Shown here piece after piece: positions 45,472-58,000 of a stretch of 64,000 nt of DNA. Every line of letters begins with the position of its first letter. The first letter of the stretch is position 1. A model generated the notes under the pieces. It worked only from the letters and a program-made list of their open reading frames with translations. It did no database searches and was not told the origin of the DNA. Made by a program: the position numbers and the translations under genes. This DNA is from Hypoxylon rubiginosum (taxonomy: Eukaryota; Ascomycota; Sordariomycetes; Xylariales; Hypoxylaceae), in contig CADCXA010000027.1 in the NCBI GenBank assembly GCA_902806565.1, forward strand, positions 434,001 through 498,000, read 5' to 3'.

Positions 45472-47372
45472 GTACACACTAGCGGCTGCATCACGGAATG
45501 ATGGGGAAGCGTAGAATTTCTTCATAGTACTGTGTACTATGACCATCGTCTCTCCGCCGATTACCAGCTTTCCGATGCCTATTCCATGATTTCAATAGGC
45601 ATCTTGACCCGTTGCTCCAGATGCATTTCACTCCGATCAGCCCATTTCCAATTCCATCGCAGCCAGACGTACTGACATATTGTTTACTCAGCTGAGGTAT
45701 GCTAGGCAATCTGACGCAGCAAACACGCCGTCGCGTTGCCGATTCTTGTTGTACAGATGTGTGTGCACGTCCGGGTCCGATTGGTGCATTTCCGGCCGAG
45801 TTCATCATGAGCTACCTGGATTGAGCGCCGACATACGGATTCTCATTATCCAAGCGTGAACATGAGATCAGATGTTGGATTTCATTCTTCTAGCGCGTCT
45901 ATTCATTTCACTTCATGTACCATGTTATCGCAGAGTACATGCACTAAACAGTTCTCAATCGATAGTAATAACTATAGTTGGTATGTAAGCCAGCTACAAT
46001 CAGTGTTTTACATACATAGTATATTGCGAGGTATCATTGATTATTGCCAAGCTTAATCGTGAAACTGACAGCCATCAGTGCAGTGTCGCATTCAATATTA
46101 TATACCCACCAATAGCCTCACAGAGCCCCTTTTTGACTGGCATCCAGGACCTCGGGCATACTGTGTCGTCACACAGGAGATGTTGGCATCTATGAATAAC
46201 TAAGCTGATGCGAAATCCCGTAACTCTGGTAAGGAAGAAACCCATTCTTATGGCTCGGGTCCATGAGCTTGCATTTCATTGCGTTACCTAGCTGCCGATA
46301 TGCCGCTTGCATTCTCCGCATGAACTAAACACCTTCTAAGCTTAGTCGCAAGCACCATCTGAAGCCAACTATAAGCCTCCAGAGCTCTAGACTCCGTTAA
46401 ACACATTTTAACGTAGAACGATCTGAGGCTTGTCTAGTGTAATGCTTACCTAGTCCCAGGTTCGGGCGTACATTTAGAAGCGAACCACGACGGCTCTTGG
46501 AAACCACCGAGCACTCTCACCTACGACATTGATGGCCAATTGTCCCTCTCAATTATCAGTTGAGCGGCACATCTTGAGTGGTCTGAGTTAGTTTCGAAAC
46601 CAGTTACACAGACTTGTAAAACGCCACTTGCTAGTTGCCGAGACTTCAGCGTAGCAGGCAATTATAGGGGTATTGACTATAGAGATTTGAATAGTCTCCC
46701 AACTACGTGCCGAAATTCTGACAAATCTTTAACGCCGATATGGCAGCAGCCATTGCACATGAAGCATGCGATGCAATTACCAACCATCCACGGTATCCTG
46801 AACAGAGTATTTGTTTAGATGTAGTCGTTAGGCATGCTACACGTTTAGACTCAGCCCGGGAGTCGCGGCTACCACCCTATTGAGAGGCAAACCTCCAGCG
46901 CCTGACGCGAAGGGGGGATACGAAAGCACGTGTCTGTCTCCTAGCCAACGTTCAGACACTAATAACATAGTATGTCGAATTCCCGACATTGTCTCTTGGA
47001 GAACGGAAAAAATACCATGGATTAAGTCCTCGGTTAAGACAAGTCCGGCTCTACTAACAGGGTCTCTCCGCACCGCTAAGTGTTATAGTCACTCCTGTTA
47101 TGGACGCCAATGTCACCCTAGATGTTTCCCCGCGAATTGGATCAGCGGCCGAGAACCCTCCGTGGCCTTGGCTGGCAATTACCAACTCGACGGGTCTGAC
47201 TGAGATGGGGGGATCGCGAAACCCAGGAAATCCCAAGTGACGTTCATATACTCGCCGTCTCCAGCTCGAAATCAGCCGCATTACGCGTTGTTCCTCAGAT
47301 TACTATTCTCTCTTCTTCTTATTATCCTTCTCTTGGCTTCCCAGGCCCCTGGTAATACGGTCTAGATCTAGA
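45472..47372. other. Intergenic region, no gene seen
   Basis: About 1.9 kb. A 105-residue ATG ORF on the minus strand (45491-45808) has no domain or codon pattern that convinces me. The rest is without motif. It presumably contains the MFS promoter, with a pyrimidine-rich leader at about 47300-47345. Confidence 0.5.
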
Positions 47373-49523
47373 ATGGCTTTGAAAGCGGTTGCCCACGGCA
47401 GGGGCCATCTCGTGCACAGTCACGCTCACGAGGAAAACATACCAGGAACTGTTAACCTCCGAGTCGAACAGGGCGACGACAGCGGCTATGGCCAAGCTCT
47501 CTTTCCAGTACCGTCAGAGAATCCGAACGATCCCTTACAAGTAAGCGCGGTGAGGTGGAACGAGACGAGAAGGTTCTAATGCAATACAGTGGTCGGAATT
47601 CAAAAAGACAATGATACTTGTCATCTGTTCGCTGTACAGCTTTCTAGCCAACGCCGCCATTATTGGCCCGTCCCCTTTTATAAGTACGTTTCTGTTGGTT
47701 CTGGTATGTTGCCCATTTTACCTTCATCGTCTAACCTGTTTTACACAGACCTCTGGGCCGCCGAGTTCGACGTAGAGCCGGCCGTGGCTTCGGAGCTGAT
47801 CTCATACCCCAACCTCGTCTTTGGGCTCGGTAAGCAACAATATTGGCATGCTCGGCCGAAAGTAGCAGACATACTAACACGGACGAGGCTCGATAATCCT
47901 GGTGCCGATGTATCTCAAGTTTGGCCGCCGACCAGTCATGCTGTTTTCCCTCCTCACGGTAAGAAACCATCGGATCCCAAACGCTCGGGGATGCAGCTAT
48001 TAATAGGAGACAGTTCGCTGCGGGGCTAATAGGGGCGTCTCAATGCACGACATACGGCGGACTTATGGCCGCGAGGGTGATACACTGCTTTGGCTCGAGC
48101 GTGTGCGAGGCGCTGCCGGTCCAGCTGGTCAATGACATCTTCTTCCTGCACGAGCGCGGCAAGCGCATCGGGTACTACACAGGTAGGCAATAAGCAGAGG
48201 ATCGAAGCTTTACCCAATCCGTCTCTAACATTAAGTGCCTACCTAGTCTGCCTATGCCTCGGCACCTTCGCCTCCCTCCCCGCTGGCTATATGCTTTCCG
48301 GCGGTTACTCCTGGCGGTTGTTTTTCTACGTCGAATTTAGCTTTGCTATGGCTTTATTAATATTAGCCTTTTTCTTTGTTGAGGAGACGTCCTACGACCG
48401 TGTCGCTGTGGTCCCTTCTACGCCTCCGAGCGAGTCGGAGAAGGACGGTGCCGCGGAGCAACTCGAACAGGGTGCCCAACTATCCAGCCCGGCTATCCCT
48501 GCCCGTAAGAGCTTTGTACAGACTCTAAGCCTCCGGGGCAGGGTCGATACCGATGTCCCCTTTTTCATGACGATTGCTCACTCGTTCTCTTATTTCCTGG
48601 TTCCTCAGTCCCTCTGGGTCATCACCACTTTCGGGATCAATGGTTAGTACAGAAATATCCCGTGTGGAGAGTGCATGTAGTTATTACAGAGAAGCTAACC
48701 GACTTGCAGTATGTTACGTTACCTCTAATGACTAAAATCTCGCCCTCCCGTATGGCCAAGTTTTTCGTCCGAGCTAACGTACAACAGATTGGCTTGTCGG
48801 CATTGGCCTTCTCTTACACGTTCCCCATCGTAATAGTGTCGCCCCCTTATAACTGGGCAGTGGTGAGTAACATTTACCGAGGCATGTTTGTTGCCACCGG
48901 TGCTAACTTGCGAGCAGACCAACTCGGGGCTCTTCGCTATAGCTGCAGTGGTAGGCTATGGGTTGGCTGTACCATTTACGTCATCGTCGGACAGACTTGC
49001 AGCCTTCCTCACGAAGCGCAATGACGGCATCCGCGAAGCCGAGATGCGCCTAGGGGTAATGCTTCCTGCAATGCTGATAGGCCCGGCTGGAATCGTCCTG
49101 TACGGTTTCACCGCAGAGAAGGGTCTACATTGGATACTTTTCTTCGTAGGAGGAGCTATGAATTATTGGGCGGCATATTTCTACTTCAGCTTTACCCTGG
49201 CTTATGCAGTGGACTGCTACCAGGCTAATACCTCAGAGATGTTGATCGCATTAAATATTGGGTATGTGAGATTGTACCACTAGAGCATTCATTACAACTA
49301 ACTTATTGGTTATAGCAAGCAACTCATCAGCTTTGGTCTTGGTCTGAAAGTTCTCACTTGGGTTTTGGAGGATGGCTACGCTGTGATTATGTCGGGTGTG
49401 TTCGGCGCCACGCTGTTGGCGAATAATCTTCTACTTCTCATCTTCTGGATTTGGGGAAAGAATATCCGGAAGTTCATGGCCCAAACTTGGCTTATTAGGT
49501 CTATACAGAGCAGGAGGGACTGA
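47373..49523 (+). CDS. Major facilitator superfamily transporter, ten exons
   Basis: Exons 47373-47540, 47590-47683, 47749-47829, 47888-47958, 48014-48182, 48247-48642, 48710-48717, 48788-48862, 48918-49261 and 49316-49523 join to 537 residues. After a soluble N-terminus of about 60 residues come twelve predicted helices. The loop 2-3 motif is PMYLKFGRRPVML, corresponding to the MFS signature G-x3-D-R-x-G-R-R in diverged form. YTFPIVIVSPPYNW and TNSGLFAIAAVVGYGL form the second half, and a large central acidic loop holds SESEKDGAAEQ. The pattern fits the fungal drug:H+ antiporter/HOL1-like group at the plasma membrane, exporting small molecules. An 8-nt exon is needed to keep the frame between helices 7 and 8. 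Distance from the PKS (43 kb) argues against a direct cluster role. Confidence 0.88.
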
Positions 49524-50889
49524 GGAACAAAAAGCTCAGCATCAGGAGGGCTGGAAGCCAGCCCTGGCGGAATCGATGCTCGGGTGTAGATATGGGACTG
49601 GCATGAAGAAGCTGAGCTCGACTTTGTATGATTTTGATAGACTTCAAGCAGCGATAGTTGATTAAGAAGAGAGAGAATGTGAAGCCTAGCGAGTAAGCGG
49701 AAGTCTGAAGTTGGAAGGAGGAGTCGGGTATATCTTCGTATATCCGGGGCTTCGGTAATTATCATCTGGTTTGTATTGCCATGACATGGAGCTGGTTGTT
49801 CTAGAAATATCAAAGAGCTCAACGAAAATATGCTGTACGAGTTGTTGCCCCTTTTCCGACCAAGTCAGCTGCCGAAATCCACCGTCTGTGCGCATCCAGG
49901 CAGCGGGTTCGACGGATGTAAAACGGGTTCCGCGAAGACTAGGGCGCCTCAGCTAAGGATGACAAGTGAAGCTTCGTTGCTGGACCGGTGAGCAAGGTTA
50001 ACTGTGGCTATATTCGCTACCACCAATGAAGTAAGAACATAATCAAGGAAATCTTGCATTCTACACTGACCTAGCCCAGGGGTAAATGTAGTCATGAGGT
50101 CTATGACTTGTTTTCTGCACACTGAGTCAGGAGCCCAAGGGAATGGAATACATTTGCAGCTCCAAAGGATTGTTCGAAGCTGCCGATAGCCGACTGCGAG
50201 GGCTAGGACCCAAGAGGCAAAGGCGTACTCCTGCATTCCTGCATATCGCCCCAGCTTTCCTCCGGGAATTATTTTGACGTCCCGTCCCATACCGTCCGTG
50301 CATACCTACCTGGTAGATATCGAGCTACTCAGCTAGGACCTGGTTGGGCAACTTTACTTAATTCCCAACGAAGTCGGTGGCGGAAACCCAGAGCAGGGAT
50401 GCTAGCCTACACGGCTGGAACTATGCAGTCTGGTGTTTACCAGACACGACAAGCGCTTACACGTATCGAGAACGGAGCACAACGTGAGGAGGTCGGGAAG
50501 AGACCCACTATCGTAAGATCCGGCACGCCTCCGCGTAAATTACTACGAACTAGGTTGCCAAATAAAAATAGATTCTGGTAGTGCCATGACGTAAAGGGAG
50601 ATTTATGTTCTAGCCACATTTCAGCTATTTCAGATTACCGTGTGAGAACTACGAGGGAAAGAATCGAATCGAAGATATTAGGCCTACGTACAAAGAGAGA
50701 GGGGAAGTTGTGAAGATCAGGGATTCGGAAAATTTTCGACCAATAAGCTGGGTATCTTACCTACCTCCTAAGTAGCTACTGGTCATACATAATTGGGAAC
50801 AGTACATCTGGCGTTCACTTGGTGCGCTTACTGGTGGTGTGAGTGTAACTGCGAGCCCCAAAACCCCAGCCTGCCCAGCCTATCCCCCT

Positions 50890-50948
50890 TGACAGATCTA
50901 GCTCAGGTACAGGATCGAGGATCATTCTCATTTAACCTAGATCTGTCA
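50890..50948. repeat. Perfect 12-bp inverted repeat with 35-bp loop
   Basis: TGACAGATCTAG at 50890-50901 pairs with CTAGATCTGTCA at 50937-50948. It could form a hairpin or be the remnant end of a small mobile element or a dyad binding site. There is no coding context. Confidence 0.7.
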
Positions 50949-52171
50949 GTGGATGATATTTACTAGCCCAACCCGCAAAATGGCTGCCAAGCTTACACAG
51001 CAGTGCCATCTGTGCCATGTACCGGCGCCCGTTGCCAAAGTCAGCAGCATTGGACGAGATGCCACCTCCGCTTGTCCAATCAGAAGTTGCGGCTCGTACC
51101 GCGAACCACCAAACCGTCTTCCAGCTGACGGCCATCATATATCTATTACGGAATGAATTCTTGTCATACGTAGCAACAGGGCTAGAAGTTTGCGGGGACT
51201 GCATATTGGCTGGCCAAACGACGGACCGCCCTTGTTGCTGCTAGGCACACTTGCATGCTTGTGCAGTGTCTCCAAGCCTTTTTTTTCTATATACGAGATT
51301 ATACTCAATTCCAAAATCTTTCCCCTAATTATACGTATTAGATTTACTGAGGAAGTCAGCATACCTACCTTAGGTAGGTATCTAAGTAGGTCACTGTAGA
51401 GCTGTAAAGAATAGACCTAGAGTATGACACAGTAAGAGGAACTTCACTTAGCGTTTCATATGAAGTAAAAAATAACTGTACCCAAGTAATTTAGACCTAA
51501 TAGATCATATTGTGGTGTTTGCCTAGGTACCTAGACGTTCACCCTTACTAGCGGGATCCAATATCATACAACGGAGGGAGCACCGAGGAGGCATCCTGAC
51601 ACGTCTAACTATGTTGTCTTCGACCTTGGTCCGCTTACGTGTATGCTTTCACTGCGGCTTGGATGAAACGTAAAGAGAAGTCTTCGACGTCACTGCACAG
51701 GGCCATTAAATTAAATATCCGAAGTTGAGACCAGAAAATTGCAACATCGGGTTGTAACTAGTTGCGACCATAGTAGTCTCTGATTGGCCGCCGACCATCA
51801 GCGCCTCAACTTTACTTGGAAGAAGTCCTGAAGCCCAGTTCGTAGTGCTGATCTTTTGCCGTGTTCAGTAAACGGAGCCGGTACATCAAAGTCTTGAGTA
51901 TCCTTGTGTCGTGCCTTCAGCTCTAGATCCCCTCGTATGAAGACTTTATGCCATAGCGTTGACCGGTGAGCTTCACAGGCTGATAGCAGGCTTGTCCTCG
52001 AAATCTCACGGCACAGCTTAGACCCCACCGTACGAAGCTTCTCATGGTCAAGGCGACGTTGCATCGTGTCTCTGTGAGTTGTCCGTTCTTGAGGTTAGTG
52101 AATCTTGGTAGTTGAGGAGTTCTACTCCTCAGATTCTTCGACCACAGTTAAGGGGAAGAGACTCCTTCAGG

Positions 52172-52178
52172 TATAAAA
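52172..52178 (+). promoter_or_regulatory. TATA box of the hydrophobin gene
   Basis: TATAAAA lies 149 bases upstream of the hydrophobin ATG, followed by a C/A-rich leader typical of highly expressed fungal genes. Confidence 0.6.
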
Positions 52179-52320
52179 GTCCAGCTCTCTCCCCGTCTTG
52201 TCTAGAAAATTGTCTATCACCAGCATCGGCATCAATCTTCTCAAACAAATCAACCCTCACTTCTGCTTCTCGCACACCCTTCGAGCCTTAGTTCTCTAAA
52301 CAAACTCACCAACAATCAAA

Positions 52321-52754
52321 ATGCAGTTGTCTACCTTCTTCGTCACTGTCCTGGCCACCGCCGTCCTTGCCAGCCCTTCCAAGCGCAACTACGGTGGCGG
52401 TGAGGGAGGCACTCCCACTCCCTACGACGCATGCTCTGGTCTCTATGACAGTCTACAATGCTGCGCTACGGACGTTCTAGGTGTCGCTGACCTCGACTGC
52501 GGAACTCGTAAGGCCTTCACTCTATTGGAATATGACAGTAGGCCAAACTTTGCTAACTATCCTTTCTACTCTAGCCGATGGAGTCCCAACCAGCCCGGCT
52601 AGCTTCGAGAAGATCTGCGCTGCCGGTGGGCAGCGAGCTCGCTGCTGTGTGCTCCCTGTCGTAAGTCATAGTCAACCCAATACCAATTGCACAAATTAAC
52701 ATGTTCCTGTAGCTCGGACAGGATGTTCTCTGCCAGACCCCTCTTGGTCTCTAA
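52321..52754 (+). CDS. Class II hydrophobin, cerato-ulmin-like
   Basis: Exons 52321-52507, 52575-52660 and 52713-52754 (introns 67 and 52 nt) give 104 residues. A signal peptide (MQLSTFFVTVLATAVLASP) is followed by a short Gly-rich segment and the eight-Cys hydrophobin pattern C-CC-C-C-CC-C: DACSG, QCC, DLDC, KICAAG, RCC, LCQ. Spacing and the absence of long Ser-rich loops mark class II, best known in Sordariomycetes. The protein self-assembles at air-water interfaces on hyphae and spores. The intron after the fourth Cys (C-G-T|P) is at the position usual for class II genes. All eight Cys are present and the gene looks intact. Confidence 0.97.
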
Positions 52755-55093
52755 GCGCCTTAGGTAGTTGGAAGGTCAACGGAGGGCTTCTAGCAAAGCA
52801 AGGAAATATCGAGTTAGAAGCTGCCTCTCGTTACCAAGTTCTTAGTATCTGCTTCTTGTGGTGAAAAGGGGACCGCGGCCGTTGGAGGTGCAGAGATGCA
52901 GTTGTGATGGATTCACTCTTTAAATGTTACATTCTATAGTTGAATAATAAATGCCTTGGTTTCTACATGGTCCGTTATTTCAAAATCACACCTTCCAATT
53001 GGTCCTCGAAAATTCCTAGGTACCTACCTACGAAGTGTCTCCTCTTGATTCTGTGTCTTTCACTCTTTTCACTCTTTTCCCTCCTTAATCCTTTTTGCTT
53101 TATTCTTTCTAGCACTATGATACAATCCATATTGGACTCACTAACCTCTATGCTTGTCTAATTGCCTTGCAGACTTTATATTAGGTAGTCTGGACAGTAG
53201 GTAGGTACTAACGACGGATGTTAGTATCAATATAAACAGAATCATGATAGGCTAGGCATTGGCTTTACTATCCGGTGTGTAGTAAGGACTCGTGAATAGC
53301 CATCTTCTTAAATTGGCCAAGAGTGTAGGCTAGCTGATCAATAGCTGAGAAGGTGATTGACATTAGAGGTAGATTGCTTCTCCCTAATCGTAGAGCTCGT
53401 TGTTATATTAGATACTTGAATAAGTGTTAGTTAGCTACAGTTATCTCTACCAAAAGGTTTGTCCATAGGGAAAATGGCCCTTGTCAGCTGAAAGTGGGTG
53501 CTTGCACCTGCATTACACCTGGTTGGAAAAGGCACGCTATAATTACAGGGAATCTAGTGGATATGATATGCTGGCAATGTGCTGTAATAATTCTACTTAT
53601 AGTGAGCATACTACGCTATAATTACAGGGGTAAAGGCCCTAATTACTGCATGCAGCTGCTAACAGCCACTTGGCAGCTGAAAGTGCCCCTTATGGACATA
53701 ACTTTTGGTAGCGTCCTCCATATACATAACGAACATAGTAGTGAGCATGCAAATACGCAATCAAGGTTGCGTCGTGATAATTTCATTGTACACAAGCGAG
53801 GTAGGCAGTACAAGAGTAAAAGAGCGATGCCTGTAATAGGTTGGGTATCGAATAGGATGTGCCTATTATGCGAACACGTTGATTGCACAATGTTTGGTTG
53901 AAGAAACGATGCGAGGGAGGAGGAAGCAAAGATGGAATGTGGGCGCTGGGCCACTGGCTGAGTGCACTAAGGACAGCAATTAATGGCTTTGTTTTCATGG
54001 GAAATTGATGTCGCAAAAGGTGAAGGCCTGCGTCATGATGCGATGAAAGCATAGCTCGTGGCCGTCAACGCAGTGTGTCGACGGGACACTCGTCTAAAGG
54101 GATGAGAGAATTTGCAAAGATGACAAGATCAAATATTGGGCTAATGGGCGTGATTATGGGTAGGTAGTAAGTGCGGGCTAATGATTGTAGGCCTCTAGGT
54201 AGACACGGGGTTAATTTAACTTGATACGATGTATATATATACATTCAGGGGTTAGCTCTAGGGCAGGCTCTGTCGTGTCCCTCATCGACGGCTAAGAAGA
54301 GGGCAGCTGCGACGTCGCCTACCGGTTCTTCACAAACATCTACCAATTGACCGACGAGTCAGATGCTCTATGAACACAGTAACGAACCACTCGGGAATCA
54401 TTCGAGAATATCATTTTATCTGTCAAATACTTATACACATGTGAAACACCTCACAATCATGAGATGCCCCTTTTCTGGAGGGCATCAACATCACCTATGG
54501 CTTGGTGGCTAGCCAATCATCTTCTAACGTCCACCCGCATAGACAACACACGAAGGGGCTGACGCATGAAACCCCATTCACCAGTATATGAACAGATCGA
54601 ACGGAGGGAAGAAGAAAAATGACCAAGTTCTGAAGTGGTATCTTAGTATCAACAAGCCTGCTACGCCTAAGCTGAAGCTCTCCGCCAGGCTCCCTGCATG
54701 CCACGGCGTCGAGTTCAAGAAAAAGGGGGGAGAAATATGTAAGTGTAGAAAAAACACAGGGTGAATTCATTCCGTAAAAACACATCCATCTTGCTATTCA
54801 TCTCGTTTCCCGTCCAGATCGTTCGGTTGGTCCGCCATAGCAAGCAGAGGGTGAATAATTAAGATTTAGAAAACCGCGAGGGTATATGGCCTGACTTTGC
54901 TACCAGTGAAGGCCAAGAGTATCTCGGAATACAGAAAAAACCGACAAACATGTACATGTGAAACGAGGACGAAGGGACTGGTACTCCTTAAAACTCCTTG
55001 CCAGATGTGAATCGCATTATCGAATAGTGCCACAAAGCAGAGAAGATGGAGGAGTCCAGCCAGAGGTATATCGCGCCAACACGGAAAAAAATC
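52755..55093. other. Intergenic region with short repeats, no gene seen
   Basis: About 2.3 kb lies between the hydrophobin and the 3' end of the kinesin gene. It contains the repeated block described at 53482-53690. ORFs on both strands there read without motifs. Confidence 0.5.
53482..53690. repeat. Possible MITE-like block with CAGCTGAAAGTG ends and internal direct repeat
   Basis: CAGCTGAAAGTG occurs near 53486 and again near 53674, and the second copy sits in the palindrome CACTTGGCAGCTGAAAGTG. Between them ACGCTATAATTACAGGG occurs twice, at 53534-53550 and 53613-53629. Repeated ends around a non-coding 190-200-bp core resemble a miniature DNA-transposon relic, but I could not identify a clean target-site duplication. 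Confidence 0.4.
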
Positions 55094-58000
55094 TCAAAAG
55101 CAATTCAAGCTTCCCTTCTTCTTCTTACTCTTCGAAATGCCGGCCATCCTTGCTTCCAGCTGATTTCTAGCCGTTTCGGCAGCCTTCTCCGCGTCTTGGC
55201 GTCGTCGGCGCTCTTCCTCAATCTGGTGGAGGCTGTTTCGGTTGTCTTGCTTTGGCCGATCTCTGAGCTCTTTGATCTCGCTCTCTAGTTCCTGGGCACG
55301 CTTTCTCCAGGCTTCACAGTCGGCCTTGCTCTTCTTAGATTGGCCTTCGAGATCGGTTAGGGCCTCCTCCAAGGTAGAAGTCAGTTGCCTCTCAGCTTTG
55401 AGATGCCTCTCGATGCTCTGGATACGTGCTTCTTGGTCTTCTCGAATCTGAGCCAAGGCAAGATCATGGCTAGTCGGACGACCACCAGTCGGTGTCGGAG
55501 GAACACCCTGGGTAGGTGAAGTAGCGCCCGTCGGTGGCAGAGGAGGAAGCGGGATAGCGGGTGGCGGAGAGGGCAAAGAGACGACGGAGGCGGTCTTGCG
55601 AACCTGTGAGCTCATTGAGCTGGTTCGCTTGGGTCCTTCGGCGGCGGCACTTAACTCATCAATGCGAGCCTGGGCTGGTGTTAGTCTGTAGTCCAAAATA
55701 GCAACAAACAGAAAGAAAAAAAAAACTTACCTGGAGAGCAACCATTTCCTCCCGGGCAGTGTCCAACTCAACCTGCGCCCTAGTCCTAGCGGCGTAAGCC
55801 TCCTCAAGCTGTGCGTTCCGCTCTGTTTCAAGAGTTGACAGTCGGTTATGGGTTATTTGTGCCTGATCATAGTTCGTTTGTAGTTGATCCTCCAGCTCTT
55901 CCACCAATCTAGAGTGCTTCTCCAAATCCGACATCTTCTTCTTGACAGCCTTCAGCTGCTCTAGAACGGAGGGATATGGGCTTCTCACATTTTCACCGTC
56001 AGGATGGAGCATATCGTTAAGCGAAGACTTCACGGCCTCCAGATCGCGCATAATCGTGTTGTTAATGCCCGATAATTCATCGATGTGGACTTCAAGCTCA
56101 GCCGATTTCTGCTGTTCGACGCCCAGAGCCTTTTGGTCCGCAATCAAGTCCTCGATACGCTCGCTAATCTTGTCGACGCTTACTTCCAGGCCGAGTGCAA
56201 AAGCTACCTGCGTAGCGACTTTCGTGAGCTCATCGCGAGCTTCTATTATGTCGCCTTCTAAGAGTTTAATGTTCTCGGCATGTTCTGCCATGAGCATATC
56301 GACTTGAGCGTCATACTCCTCCTTCGAGCTCTCCCTGACTGCGTCTATCTCTTTGGCGTGATCTTCGTGGAGTTGAGCTAAGCTCTCCTCATGTGTCTTG
56401 AGGGCTTTCTCATGGTCCGCAATCTGGGATTCGAGTTGCCCAACAAGTTCCTGGTAGTTGTGAGACTCAGCAGAGGCGCTATCTCGTGCTTTTGACACAT
56501 CTTCGAGCTGTTCTTTGGCCAAGGAATGAGCTTGCTCTAGTTCAGCAACCTTGCAAGCATTACTGTCAATGATTGCTTTGAACTCATCGATCTCACTCCG
56601 CATTGCCGTAATGAGGCTCTGGTGTTTATTTTCTGCCTCCAAAGACTCTTCGTCGCTCTTCGCGTGCTCCCGGGACTCATCGAGTTTGGCGTTCATGGCA
56701 GCAACTTCAGATTCAAGGTCTTTAACAGTCTTCTTCATTTGGGTTTCGGTTCTCTGCATCGCGTCTAATGTAGCCTGATGCTTGCTTTCCCAGCTGGAAA
56801 GTTCGGTCTCCAAGCTAGCAATCTTCTCATCTTGAGCAGCACGAAGTTCGCCGTCTTGGCTGCTTCGGTCCTGAGATTGTGCTGCTGACATTGATTGCGC
56901 TTCAGAAGCCTCCTTCACAGACGTCCGGAGGGCCTCTAGTTCGGCGACGAGACCTCTCTCGCGAGTGGCATGGGCTTCTTGCATCTCTTTAAGTTGTCGC
57001 TCGTTCCTCTCTAACTGCTCTCGAAGGTTGCCTACCATTGAAATATCCATGGGGCTAGACTTCAAACTGGATCGTTCACGCGTTAAACCCGAAATAATCG
57101 TCATCTTGGTCTCCATTTCTTTCTTTGCGTTGGCAACATCAGCCTCCAACTCTTGGATACGCTCTGATCTTGCATGGAGCTCATGCATAGCAGCATTAAG
57201 ATTGAGATCGAAGTTTTGCATAATGTCTGGCTCCTCTTCGAAATTCTCGGCCGCAAGATTTCGGAGCGTTGCGAATGATCGATGCGCTCGATCAATGATC
57301 ATCATGTTCTGGCTAGACTTGCGGCGTATTACCGGCGTCGCTGTTCTCGGAGATGGCGGCTCTGCATACTTGGCCTTGGCAACTTCCGTCTTCAGTTCCT
57401 CAACAATATCTAGGGTCTCTTGGTGCTTCTCCTCTAGCTGGGCGTACTTGTCGGCCAGCTCTTTCTCGGCAGCTTCTTTCTCGTCGGCTAACGTCTTCAG
57501 TCGTTCCAATTCAAGAGCCAAAGCTTCGTTATTCTCGCTGCTGGTAGTTTCCGCTACCAACGTTTCTCTAGATTCGGAAGGCTTAGGTGCTGCAGTGTCC
57601 AGCGTGTCGATAGTAACTGGGGAATCCATAGCTGATGATAATTCCGAAGAGAGCGATCGCGATAAGTGCGTTCCATCTCTGGCGTCGCTGGATCGCAGGT
57701 CGGATAAAAAACTGGAGGGTCTCGTCTGGTTCGGAGATGTAACGGAGAGAAGGGAATCGCGTTGGTGGTTCGGATGTCTAGCCTCGTCGACCTGATCTTG
57801 CAATTCCGCCAGCGATCGTAAAGCTTCTTCATATTTGGCATGAAGAGCATCGTATTCGTTGAGCGTCGTTTCGTGCTCTACTCGCAAGGTGACAAGTTCT
57901 TCGGTCACATTCTCAAGCTTATCATTAACAAACTGATTTTGCGCCGGACTTTGGGGTGGGTAATCGGCTGGCGTCTGCTTTTCATCCTCGATGTCAGCCT

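Larger units (their letters stand above)
49524..52320. other. Intergenic region with an inverted repeat, no gene seen
   Basis: About 2.8 kb. There is a perfect 12-bp inverted repeat TGACAGATCTAG at 50890-50901 and 50937-50948, and CCTACCTTAGGTAGG-type palindromes at about 51365-51380. ORFs here lack motifs. The right end is the hydrophobin promoter and leader. Confidence 0.55.

Noticed and set aside
53494..53901. A 135-codon ORF over the repeated block
   Set aside because: It spans the direct repeats and has no motif. It is better explained as repeat sequence.
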